Origin: 66-474 sp039923855
Lineage (GTDB): Bacteria > Pseudomonadota > Gammaproteobacteria > Xanthomonadales > Rhodanobacteraceae
DNA length: 64,000 bases
Assembly: GCA_039923855.1 (NCBI GenBank)
Contig: JBDTBW010000035.1
Span: 1-64,000 of the forward strand
Direction: 5' to 3'
In this document: in pieces, positions 47,908 to 54,167 of the stretch
How the letters are laid out: each line of letters opens with the position of its first letter
Position numbering within the stretch: the first letter of the stretch is position 1
Notes under the pieces: generated by a model
Database searches by the model: none
Seen by the model: the letters and a program-made list of their open reading frames with translations, nothing else
Told to the model about the DNA's origin: nothing
Position numbers and translations under genes: made by a program

Positions 47908-48201
47908 TCAATGCGCGGCCGCGGCGGCGTGCGACAACACCGCAACCGTGAACGGATGGGTGAAGATCAGGTACAGCGCTATACCTACGCCAATGATCGG
48001 AATCGCATCGATCAGGCCGACCAGCAGGAACATCTTGCCCTGCAGCATCGGCATCAATTCGGGCTGGCGCGCGGAACTCTCGAGGAACTTGCCGCCCATC
48101 AAACCCATGCCGATGGCGGCGCCGATACCGCCCAAGCCCAGCATGAGACCGGCGGCGAGGGCGGTGAGGCCTTCAACATTGGCCAGTGCGCTGATATCCA
48201 T
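47908..48201 (-). CDS. atpE: ATP synthase F0 c subunit
   Basis: Proton-carrying ring subunit, 97 residues (E. coli has 79), with two membrane helices. The glycine-rich helix 1 has MLGLGGIGAAIGMGLMGG. Helix 2 contains the proton-binding acid as Asp in GLIDAIPIIGVG, and no sodium-site pattern is evident. The C-terminus is extended with SHAAAAAH. RBS GGAG lies before the ATG. Confidence 0.97.
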   Translation of the reverse strand: MDISALANVEGLTALAAGLMLGLGGIGAAIGMGLMGGKFLESSARQPELMPMLQGKMFLLVGLIDAIPIIGVGIALYLIFTHPFTVAVLSHAAAAAH

Positions 48202-48245
48202 TGTGTGTCTCCGTAGTGCCTTGGTTGAACAACAAGAAAAGTGAA

Positions 48246-49274
48246 TCAGTGATGCTCGGCGGCCATCGACATGTACACGACGGTGAGCACCATGAAGATA
48301 TAAGCCTGCAACGAAATGATCAGGATATGGAAGAGAGTCCAGACGGCTGCAAGAATTACTTGCGAAAAAACACTGGCAGCGCCGCTGGGGAGGAACTTGC
48401 CAAACAACGGTACGCTAATTAGCAGAATTAGAGGAACCCATATTCCCCAGAATTTATTCAACCTCTTCGAAAAAAACTGCGGAAGCGCGTAACGAAGCAG
48501 CAGACAAAAAGCCAATGCCGCGAGTCCACCGAACACCACAACAACCAACCATCCTGTTGTGGTTGTGGGCGAACCGAGGGTGAGGCACGCCAGCAGGATG
48601 AAGATCACCTCGCCCGCGTACATGTTGCCGAACAGTCGCAGGCCGAGGCTCAAGGGCTTGGCCAGTTCCTCGACAATCTTCAGCAGCAGGTTAATCGGCA
48701 TCAACACGATCTTGACCACGATGTTGTTGGCGGCGAATGGATGGAACAGCGATTCCGCGCCAACGCCTTTGAGCCCCTTGCAATAAAAACCGTACCAAAG
48801 TGCGATCAGAAACACCGTCAGCGACATGCCCAGCGCCACATTGGGATCGGCCGACGGCACCACGCGCAGATGGCCGATGCCGAGCGCGCCGGCGGTGCGC
48901 GGCAAGGCGTCGATCGGCAACAGATCCATGATGTTCATCACCATCACCCAGAAGCCGATCATCAGCGCCATCGGCGCGACGAATCGGGATTTCTGGTGGA
49001 AGGCATCCTTGACCTGACGGTCGACGAATTCGACCATCATCTCGATGAAATTCTGCAGCCTGCCCGGCACGCCGCTGCTGGCGCGTCGGGCGATCGGCTG
49101 AAACAGCAGAATGAAAAGCAGGCCCAGCACGATGGAAAAAAACAGCGAATCGAGATTCAGTACCCAGAACCCATCCGCTTCCGGGCTGATCCGCATGGTG
49201 TGCAGATCCAGCTTCAGGAAGGTCAAATGGTGCAGGATGTAGCTGCCGCTGTCGTGAGGGCTTTCAACCGCCAT
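48246..49274 (-). CDS. atpB: ATP synthase F0 a subunit with an internal extra segment
   Basis: Membrane stator subunit forming the proton half-channels. The essential Arg is R213 in LRLFGNMYAGE, and Q323 lies in LQAYIFM. The protein has 342 residues instead of about 270. The excess lies between ILLACLTLG (ends near residue 234) and WTLFHILIISLQ (from about 312), where E. coli has only about 14 residues. The added part (about 235-300) contains two more hydrophobic stretches, WLVVVVFGGLAALAFCLLL and WGIWVPLILLISVPLF. Its DNA (about 48370-48580) is much lower in GC than the flanks. The reading frame is intact. Confidence 0.95.
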   Translation of the reverse strand: MAVESPHDSGSYILHHLTFLKLDLHTMRISPEADGFWVLNLDSLFFSIVLGLLFILLFQPIARRASSGVPGRLQNFIEMMVEFVDRQVKDAFHQKSRFVAPMALMIGFWVMVMNIMDLLPIDALPRTAGALGIGHLRVVPSADPNVALGMSLTVFLIALWYGFYCKGLKGVGAESLFHPFAANNIVVKIVLMPINLLLKIVEELAKPLSLGLRLFGNMYAGEVIFILLACLTLGSPTTTTGWLVVVVFGGLAALAFCLLLRYALPQFFSKRLNKFWGIWVPLILLISVPLFGKFLPSGAASVFSQVILAAVWTLFHILIISLQAYIFMVLTVVYMSMAAEHH

Positions 49275-49328
49275 AACCGGAACAATCCTTCGACTTGAGC
49301 TTTGTCTTGACGGCGGCCATCCGCGATT

Positions 49329-49736
49329 TCAACGCTCGAACCACACCGCCAGAACATTCACCGCAAACGCCACGCCGAACCCCGTCAACACGGGCAGGGG
49401 CGGCAGCCTCCAGCGCACCAGAATCAGGTAGACCCCGCCCAGCACGACGATCCATTTCAATGCCATCCCGACCACGAAGCGCCCAAGGGTCGCCCCTCCG
49501 GCGGCCGGCGGCGGCGCGAATACGCGCAACGCCAACAGCGCCGTGCCGACCACCACCACCGCGCCGCCGCTCCATGCGGCGATCGCGAAAGGGATGCCCC
49601 GCACCAGAAACAGCAGCCCCGCGATCAGGGTGGCGCCGGCCTGTGCGGCCACCATGTGCACAGCAAGCCGGCGACCGGCGGCTATGGAGTTGTACACGTC
49701 GACCACTCGGCTGCGCCGCTGGCTTGGAAACCGCAC
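49329..49736 (-). CDS. atpI: ATP synthase subunit I
   Basis: A small 135-residue membrane protein with four helices, the first gene of the atp operon. AtpI is thought to help assemble the c ring and is not essential. The sequence starts at a GTG (49734-49736); a later GTG at V11 or V14 is possible because no strong RBS precedes the first one. The helix pair AAQAGATLIAGLLFLVRGIPFA and VGMALKWIVVLGGVYLILV is typical of the family (motifs given in part). Confidence 0.88.
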   Translation of the reverse strand: MRFPSQRRSRVVDVYNSIAAGRRLAVHMVAAQAGATLIAGLLFLVRGIPFAIAAWSGGAVVVVGTALLALRVFAPPPAAGGATLGRFVVGMALKWIVVLGGVYLILVRWRLPPLPVLTGFGVAFAVNVLAVWFER

Positions 49737-49750
49737 GGCCTAGCCTGAAA

Positions 49751-49780
49751 ATGATAGCAGCGGGCACCACGGCGCCGCAA
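49751..49780 (-). promoter_or_regulatory. Possible sigma70 promoter of the atp operon
   Basis: On the minus strand TTGCGG (49775-49780) and extended TGCTATCAT (-10 at 49751-49756) are 18 bp apart. The leader before the atpI GTG would be only about 10 bases, so atpI may start further in. Confidence 0.45.
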
Positions 49781-49861
49781 GCTTCCGGCCGGCTTTCAGC
49801 CATTTACGCCGCTGTCGCCGGATCGGCGATGATCGGCATATCGCCCTCCAATGAGCCCGCC

Positions 49862-50254
49862 ATGATCCACACCTTGAGCATCGCCGACTGGTGCATTCTC
49901 GCCGCGGCGTTGATCCCGCTGCTGTTCACGGGGATCGCCAAGTTCGGCGATTCGGGCCGCGGCTTCAACAATCACACACCGCGCCATTTCCAGGCCGCGC
50001 TGAGTGGCTGGCGCGCCCGCGCGCATTGGGCGCACCAGAACGGCATGGAAGCGTTTCCGTTGTTCGCCGCTGCGGTGCTGCTGGCCGAATTCCGCGCCGC
50101 ACCGCAAGTCTGGATCAATCTGCTGGCGCTTGCGTTCATCGTGCTGCGCCTGATCTACGGCGCGCTGTACATCGCCGATCGCGCGAGTTTGCGAAGCGTG
50201 GTGTGGGCGCTGGGATTTCTGTGTTGCCTCGGGCTGTTCGTGATCGCGGCGTAG
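49862..50254 (+). CDS. MAPEG family membrane protein
   Basis: A 130-residue, four-helix membrane protein of the MAPEG family (eicosanoid/glutathione metabolism fold). The start MIHTLSIADWCILAAALIP was chosen since the open frame upstream is non-coding. The family loop ARAHWAHQNGMEAFPLFAAAVLLAE (RAxxAHxNxxEAFPxF) is clear. It is followed by a convergent glutathione S-transferase gene, which may be a functional link. Confidence 0.87.
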   Translation: MIHTLSIADWCILAAALIPLLFTGIAKFGDSGRGFNNHTPRHFQAALSGWRARAHWAHQNGMEAFPLFAAAVLLAEFRAAPQVWINLLALAFIVLRLIYGALYIADRASLRSVVWALGFLCCLGLFVIAA

Positions 50255-50298
50255 CGGCTCGGACTGGATGCGCTATCCGCATCGCGCGTTTATCGGTC

Positions 50299-50973
50299 TT
50301 ATCCGAACAATATCTTGCGTTCCTCATCCGACATCGGCTTGTCGTGTTCCCAGCGCTTGCCCAGCGCATAAGCGCGTTGGGTGGCGGGGCGCGCGGCGAT
50401 GGCACCGAACCAGCGATGAAGATTCGGGAAGTCCTCGATGCGCATACCGTCTTTCGCGTACGGCACGATCCACGGATAGCAGGCCATGTCGGCCACCGAG
50501 TATTCATGGGCGATGAAATCGCGACCGTGCAGCCGCTTGTCCAGAACGCGGTAAAGCCGCCGGGTTTCGTTGAGATAGCGCTCGACCGCGTAGGGGATTT
50601 TCTCCGGCGCGTAGCGCAGGAAGTGATGGTTCTGTCCCACCATTGGACCCAACCCGCTAACCTGCCAGAACAGCCATTCGATCGCCTGCATCCGTGCGCG
50701 CGGATCGCGCGGGATGAACTTGCCGGTCTTGCCGGCAAGATACAGCAGGATCGCGCCGGATTCGAACACGCTTACCAGGTCACCGCCGTCGACGGGATCG
50801 CGATCCACGATCGCCGGCATCTTGTTGTTCGGCGAAATCTTCAGATAGTCCGGCTCGAATTGATCGCCCTTGCCGATATCGACCGGCTTGATCCGGTACG
50901 GCAATCGTGTCTCTTCCAGAAACAATGCGATCTTGTAGCCATTGGGCGTGGGCCAGAAGTAAAAATCGATCAT
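50299..50973 (-). CDS. Glutathione S-transferase, YfcG/YghU-like
   Basis: A 224-residue cytosolic GST. The thioredoxin-like N-terminal domain starts MIDFYFWPTPNGYKIALFL; SPNNKMPAIVD and FESGAILLYLA are the glutathione-binding segments (cis-Pro and Glu-Ser). The C-terminal helical domain contains YSVADMACYPW. TPNGYK, with Asn after Pro, is typical of the Nu-class YfcG group with disulfide-bond reductase activity. The long open frame upstream is not coding. Confidence 0.92.
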   Translation of the reverse strand: MIDFYFWPTPNGYKIALFLEETRLPYRIKPVDIGKGDQFEPDYLKISPNNKMPAIVDRDPVDGGDLVSVFESGAILLYLAGKTGKFIPRDPRARMQAIEWLFWQVSGLGPMVGQNHHFLRYAPEKIPYAVERYLNETRRLYRVLDKRLHGRDFIAHEYSVADMACYPWIVPYAKDGMRIEDFPNLHRWFGAIAARPATQRAYALGKRWEHDKPMSDEERKILFG

Positions 50974-51058
50974 TGCAATTCTTCCTCGACATGGATGCCG
51001 GTTGCAGTCTGGACCGGGAGACGTCAAGACTTTGCGCAGAGGTTCATACCCTTGCCGG

Positions 51059-51143
51059 CCGGGATGACGACATCCACTTGGAACTGGATCCCGTGTCAAC
51101 GCACATCCATGTGCTGCACGGGATGACGACATCCTGTCGTCAT
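51059..51143. repeat. Degenerate palindromic repeat, copy 4
   Basis: CGGGATGACGACATCC occurs twice (51060s and 51118-51134), with ACTGGATCCCGTG between. At the end ATGACGACA tcc TGTCGTCAT (51123-51143) is a perfect 9-bp hairpin whose last four bases run into the 18-bp att repeat. Confidence 0.5.
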
Positions 51144-51157
51144 TTTCCGATGCAAAA
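51140..51157. repeat. att site, left copy of 18-bp direct repeat
   Basis: tcattttccgatgcaaaa, identical to 55564-55581. Bases immediately outside differ on both sides, so 18 bp is the full extent of identity. Confidence 0.85.
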
Positions 51158-51618
51158 GCTAAACATTGATGCGAAATGGTTGCAATGCAACACATTTCAC
51201 CAAGACGTTGTTCCGATGTGGTCACAAATGTGGACATGCATTTGTTCCGCACCGGGCCCCGTCTACGGCATTACCTTCAATTTTCGTAGTTCATGGCGTT
51301 CGACATGCGCGATCTCCCGAAGCCTACGATGCCACCGAAGGAGACGCCGCAAAAGTCCGGCACGCTGTACTTTTTTAGGTACAAAAATCGCTAGTGCAGG
51401 ATAGGTCAGGCGGGGCCATTGTGTGACACTATCGTTGCGTTTTCTGCCGCTCGAGTCAGCCATGGCGACCTTGCGCACGCGTCGTGGCCTGCAAATCGAA
51501 CATCAATTTCACGCCTTGCTGGGAGTCACGGACTCTCGGCGTCGATGCTATTGCGACGCATGGTCGTGACGATGCTCGCCGGAGGTCGCGAGCATGTTCG
51601 TATCTAAATCGGAGACCC

Positions 51619-51840
51619 GTGACGGGAAAGGAGTACGGCGGTCAGCTACGGCTTCGACGCAGCCCTACCGAGATTCGGGCGATTCGCGCACTGACCAAAC
51701 TGGAAGGCTCATCAGTTCAGCCTTGGATCGAGCGGCAGTTGCGGCATGTCGCGCGCTTTCCGCATGAGGCTGCACGTGGGAAGATCGCAAGGTGCCGACT
51801 CATACCGGGGAAACGCGGTCAGGTTAGACTGCGGAAATAG
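51619..51840 (+). CDS. Hypothetical small basic protein (doubtful)
   Basis: A possible 73-residue basic protein from a GTG with GGAG just upstream (VTGKEYGGQLRLRRSPTEI). The stretch TEIRAIRALTKLEGSSVQPWIERQL looks protein-like, but no family is recognised (shown here only in part: TEIRAIRALTK). It could equally be a remnant of a larger gene lost during island rearrangement. It lies before the first cassette. Confidence 0.3.
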   Translation: MTGKEYGGQLRLRRSPTEIRAIRALTKLEGSSVQPWIERQLRHVARFPHEAARGKIARCRLIPGKRGQVRLRK

Positions 51841-51950
51841 ACGGCGCGCCCGGTGCAACCCGGTGATTTCTGTAAGACACAATCGACAGGATCACCTTCG
51901 GAAAGCGGGTTCGGTTGCGGAGCCACACCTCACTTTCAAACCGATTTGTA

Positions 51951-51957
51951 GTTGGGC
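51951..51957 (+). other. R' core site opening the cassette array
   Basis: GTTGGGC matches the GTTRRRY recombination core. The 9 bases GTTGGGCGT are the exact reverse complement of the R'' end (ACGCCCAAC) of the attC at 52333. Nothing upstream shows a clear attC or attI, so this is the left boundary. Confidence 0.7.
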
Positions 51958-51971
51958 GTCATAGGGGAGTC

Positions 51972-52331
51972 ATGAACGGATTCTGGCAAACGGTCTTCGG
52001 TGGCTTGGTGGTAGCAGCCTTCTCGGGCTTGGCCATTACCGCATACAAGTACCCTCTCGGGTACCGGCGCATGTACATGCCGCTCGTGTGCGCGGTGTGG
52101 GGTGCTTGGTCCGTTTGGCTCGTTTACCAATTCGGCGTCACGGCAGGCTCCGGTCAAGCGGTACTCGAGACTCTGCAGCTAAACCCCACTTTGCTCATCA
52201 AAACTCCGTTGTCCAGCAGTACGCCATGGTGGTACTACTTCGTGGCACCTGCTGCATACGCGTATCTTAGTCTTCTGCGTTTTCTGCCAGAGCTCCTTAG
52301 CCCGTCTGAGCCAGGAACAGGCGTAAAGTAA
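51972..52331 (+). CDS. Cassette 1: small membrane protein
   Basis: A 119-residue protein with three hydrophobic segments: about residues 8-26 (FGGLVVAAFSGLAITAYKY), 36-53 (VCAVWGAWSVWLVYQFGV) and 85-103. I recognise no family. The ATG follows AGGGGAG with good spacing. The gene fills a 431-bp integron cassette (51952-52382) with only 20 bp before the start codon; its stop is the two bases before the attC. Cassette proteins of this size are commonly of unknown function. Confidence 0.75.
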   Translation: MNGFWQTVFGGLVVAAFSGLAITAYKYPLGYRRMYMPLVCAVWGAWSVWLVYQFGVTAGSGQAVLETLQLNPTLLIKTPLSSSTPWWYYFVAPAAYAYLSLLRFLPELLSPSEPGTGVK

Positions 52332-52332
52332 C

Positions 52333-52388
52333 GCCCAACAAGTCATTCAAGCGGACGGCTTCGCCGCCGCTTAATTCCAGCGTTAGAG
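52333..52388 (+). other. attC site of cassette 1
   Basis: R'' GCCCAAC (52333-52339), L'' CATTCAAGCGG, loop-containing centre ACGGCTTCGCCG, L' CCGCTTAATTCC, R' GTTAGAG (52382-52388). 56 bp, folding into one hairpin. R'' pairs with the first bases of its own cassette, not with the R' at its end, as expected after cassette insertion. Confidence 0.9.
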
Positions 52389-52391
52389 CGC

Positions 52392-52916
52392 ATGAATAAG
52401 ACGCCCACAATTTTGCTGCCAGCTCTCTCGGCCTGTCTGCTCTCAACACTTGTCGTTACTGCACTGGAAGCAACTTCGCAAAGCAACGCTAGCATCGGGT
52501 ATGTCGTATTATTGGTGCTGTTCATGGCTATGTGGAGCGCTCTACATATCTTCTCTCTTGGCATCCCCACTTTTTTCATTCTTTGCAAGTTTCACTTGGT
52601 CAGGTGGTGGTCAATGGGCATCGCGGGGTTCCTTGTAGGCTGCTTACCCACCGGCTTGGCCATTTTTTTTTGGACCTTCAACCCATCACAATCTTCCGCC
52701 GAGTTGTGGGATCTTCCGACAGTAGTTGCCCACTATGGGGCACCAACCGCCGCAGGCTGGCATTTCGTGTTTAACCGTGCTGGGGGCTCGGGGCTAATTG
52801 GTGCGATTGGTGGCATCGCATTCTGGCTTACTTGGCAACGCCTTATGCGCTCTAACCATTCCAACGCGACCGTGAACCTTTGCCGCGAAAATCCAGCGCC
52901 TCGCGCGGCGCGTTAA
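52392..52916 (+). CDS. Cassette 2: membrane protein
   Basis: A 174-residue integral membrane protein with about four helices (LLPALSACLLSTLVVTAL, GYVVLLVLFMAMWSALHIF, MGIAGFLVGCLPTGLAIFF, GLIGAIGGIAFWLTW). No family recognised. It starts 9 bp after the cassette's left boundary; the only RBS-like bases are TTAGAG of the recombination core. Its last 21 codons (from RLMRSNHSN on) run through the cassette's own attC, so the C-terminus is encoded by recombination-site DNA. Confidence 0.75.
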   Translation: MNKTPTILLPALSACLLSTLVVTALEATSQSNASIGYVVLLVLFMAMWSALHIFSLGIPTFFILCKFHLVRWWSMGIAGFLVGCLPTGLAIFFWTFNPSQSSAELWDLPTVVAHYGAPTAAGWHFVFNRAGGSGLIGAIGGIAFWLTWQRLMRSNHSNATVNLCRENPAPRAAR

Positions 52917-52930
52917 CTAAAGTGTTAGGC
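52850..52930 (+). other. attC site of cassette 2
   Basis: R'' CTCTAAC (52850-52856), CATTCCAACGCG on the left side and CGCGTTAACTAAAGTG on the right, R' GTTAGGC (52924-52930). The 12 bases ATGCGCTCTAAC at 52845-52856 are the exact reverse complement of the start of cassette 2 (GTTAGAGCGCAT). The site overlaps the 3' end of the cassette gene. Confidence 0.85.
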
Positions 52931-52941
52931 CCCGAATACAA

Positions 52942-53208
52942 ATGCAAGCGCACTCTGAATCGCCCAAGCCCGTGGCCCGGTGGATCCGCGCACTCGCTGT
53001 GCTATTCACGCTGATTCTTGCGGCCGAGGTCGTCTTGCTGCCATACCTCGCCCTGAAGCATTCGTTCCCGAGTCCTACGTGGAAGACCGTGGCCTACGGG
53101 GTATTAATCCTTTGGCTCGGCCCCCTTTTCGCCTTCGTCGCAGTCAAGGGGCGCGCTCCTCGCTCGTGGCCTCTGTTGGGAGATTACCTGTGGCGAACAA
53201 AGAGGTAG
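52942..53208 (+). CDS. Cassette 3: small membrane protein
   Basis: An 88-residue protein with two hydrophobic helices (ALAVLFTLILAAEVVLLPYLAL and GVLILWLGPLFAFVAVKG) and a basic C-terminus ending in WRTKR. No family recognised. It starts 17 bp inside cassette 3 (52925-53289) without an obvious RBS, so translation may depend on coupling or on a leaderless-like start. Confidence 0.65.
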   Translation: MQAHSESPKPVARWIRALAVLFTLILAAEVVLLPYLALKHSFPSPTWKTVAYGVLILWLGPLFAFVAVKGRAPRSWPLLGDYLWRTKR

Positions 53209-53263
53209 CGTCCGGCTGGCTCTCCCCGGGGGCTTGGAGGCCATCGCCTGCCTCGTGCTCGGC

Positions 53264-53295
53264 GCCTAACCCTTCCGTCGAGGCAAACGTTAGAG
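53264..53295 (+). other. Short attC site of cassette 3
   Basis: R'' GCCTAAC (53264-53270), CCTTCCGTCGAGG, CAAAC, R' GTTAGAG (53289-53295). Only 32 bp: the middle of the usual site, between the CCCTTCC... and ...TCAAACG arms, appears deleted. R'' still matches the cassette's first seven bases (GTTAGGC). Confidence 0.7.
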
Positions 53296-53338
53296 GCAAC
53301 TCCAGCATGATGCGATGCGCGCCACTCAGGAGGGTGTA

Positions 53339-53593
53339 ATGCTCAAGGCATTTCTCAACTGGGGCAAGAGTTCGCTGTGGGGCCACCTTGTGCTTTCTTT
53401 AGTTGCTGTGGCAGCGCCACTTCTACTGCTCGGCTTAATCACAAATATTCGGGCCGGCTATCCAACGGCTGACTTGGGCATGCTCGTCTTCCTTTCCATA
53501 CTCGCAGCAATCTGTCCTGCATTTTTCATCTGGTACTGCGTCACCGCTCCGCGCCGCAGACGCCGCGCCAGTCACCGCAATAATAGTGTGTAG
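53339..53593 (+). CDS. Cassette 4: small membrane protein
   Basis: An 84-residue protein with two helices (LWGHLVLSLVAVAAPLLLLGL and LGMLVFLSILAAICPAFFIWY) and an Arg-rich tail (APRRRRRASHRNN). The ATG follows the strong RBS AGGAGGGTGTA. The cassette spans 53290-53651. Function unknown; together with cassettes 1-3 this makes four membrane-protein cassettes in a row. Confidence 0.7.
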   Translation: MLKAFLNWGKSSLWGHLVLSLVAVAAPLLLLGLITNIRAGYPTADLGMLVFLSILAAICPAFFIWYCVTAPRRRRRASHRNNSV

Positions 53594-53599
53594 CGTGGC

Positions 53600-53657
53600 C
53601 TCTAACTCATTCAAGCCGAACCCACTTATTGGCTTCAAGACTCTATCCGAGTTCTCG
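53600..53657 (+). other. attC site of cassette 4, last in the array
   Basis: R'' CTCTAAC (53600-53606), CATTCAAGCCGAA, TTGGCTTCAAG, then GTTCTCG (53651-53657) in place of a GTTRRRY core. GCCTCTAAC is the exact reverse complement of the cassette's opening GTTAGAGGC. The abnormal right end may be non-cassette flank joined at GTT. Confidence 0.7.
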
Positions 53658-54167
53658 TGCGGACCGGTTGCGTAAATACCGCGTTGCCCTCAAAGACGGC
53701 CGGCGCCACGCGCCGCGGAAGAGTGGATTCGCTCAACCTTGCGCCTCGGCCGGCGCCTGAAATCGGACCTTGGTCGCGGCGCTGCAGTGGGCCTTCAACG
53801 TCGGCATGGCTGATTCACCCAGAGGAATGAACAAGCCAAAGCGGGCCAAACGCTGCCGGCATCCCTATCCTGCACTAGCTCATTCCTCCTCGAAAACATG
53901 TCAGCCGGCTGACATTGCGAAGTGCTGCTCGGACGGAAACGGGTGCTGTCGCAGAGAATCGCGGGACTCTGCACTAGCTCATTCCTCCTCGAAAACATGT
54001 CAGCCGGCTGACATTGCGAAGTGTTGCTCGGACGGAAACGGTTCTGTCGCAGAGAATCGCGGGACGCTGGAACCTCCTCTGCCTTGGCTGGTAGCTAGAG
54101 CGGGTCTTGAGTGCGTGCGTCTGCCGCTAATGTCAAACGTTGAGCGTTGGCAGGCGCGAATGATAGC
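53658..54167. other. Non-coding gap between cassettes and integrase
   Basis: Contains a two-copy 99-bp tandem repeat (53871-54065). TCAAACGTTGAGC at 54133-54145 looks like the right end of another attC (GTTGAGC fits GTTRRRY), but no matching left half was found. A frame open across the tandem repeat is explained by the period being divisible by three. Confidence 0.45.
53871..54065. repeat. 99-bp tandem repeat, two copies, with palindrome
   Basis: Copy 1 53871-53969 and copy 2 53970-54065 are nearly identical, differing by a few bases near the end. Each contains the 18-bp perfect palindrome ATGTCAGCCGGCTGACAT (53898-53915 and 53997-54014). Confidence 0.9.

Larger units (their letters stand above)
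50974..51618. other. Spacer and left end of the genomic island
   Basis: 51059-51139 looks like a rearranged relic of the palindromic repeat family (GGGATGACGACATCC twice). The island begins at the 18-bp repeat 51140-51157. Beyond it lie a 14-mer CACAAATGTGGACA (51223-51236) that recurs beside the integrase, and a 33-codon frame at 51293-51394 that may be a gene remnant. No well-supported gene is seen. Confidence 0.5.

Noticed and set aside
51140..51157. The possibility that the 18-bp match to the mnmE end is chance.
   Set aside because: An exact 18-mer within 4.4 kb is very unlikely by chance. It lies at the precise gene end known as an integration target, with an integrase beside it.
53871..54065. 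Repeat region considered as a CRISPR array.
   Set aside because: Only two directly adjacent 99-bp units with no spacers, and no cas genes in the window.
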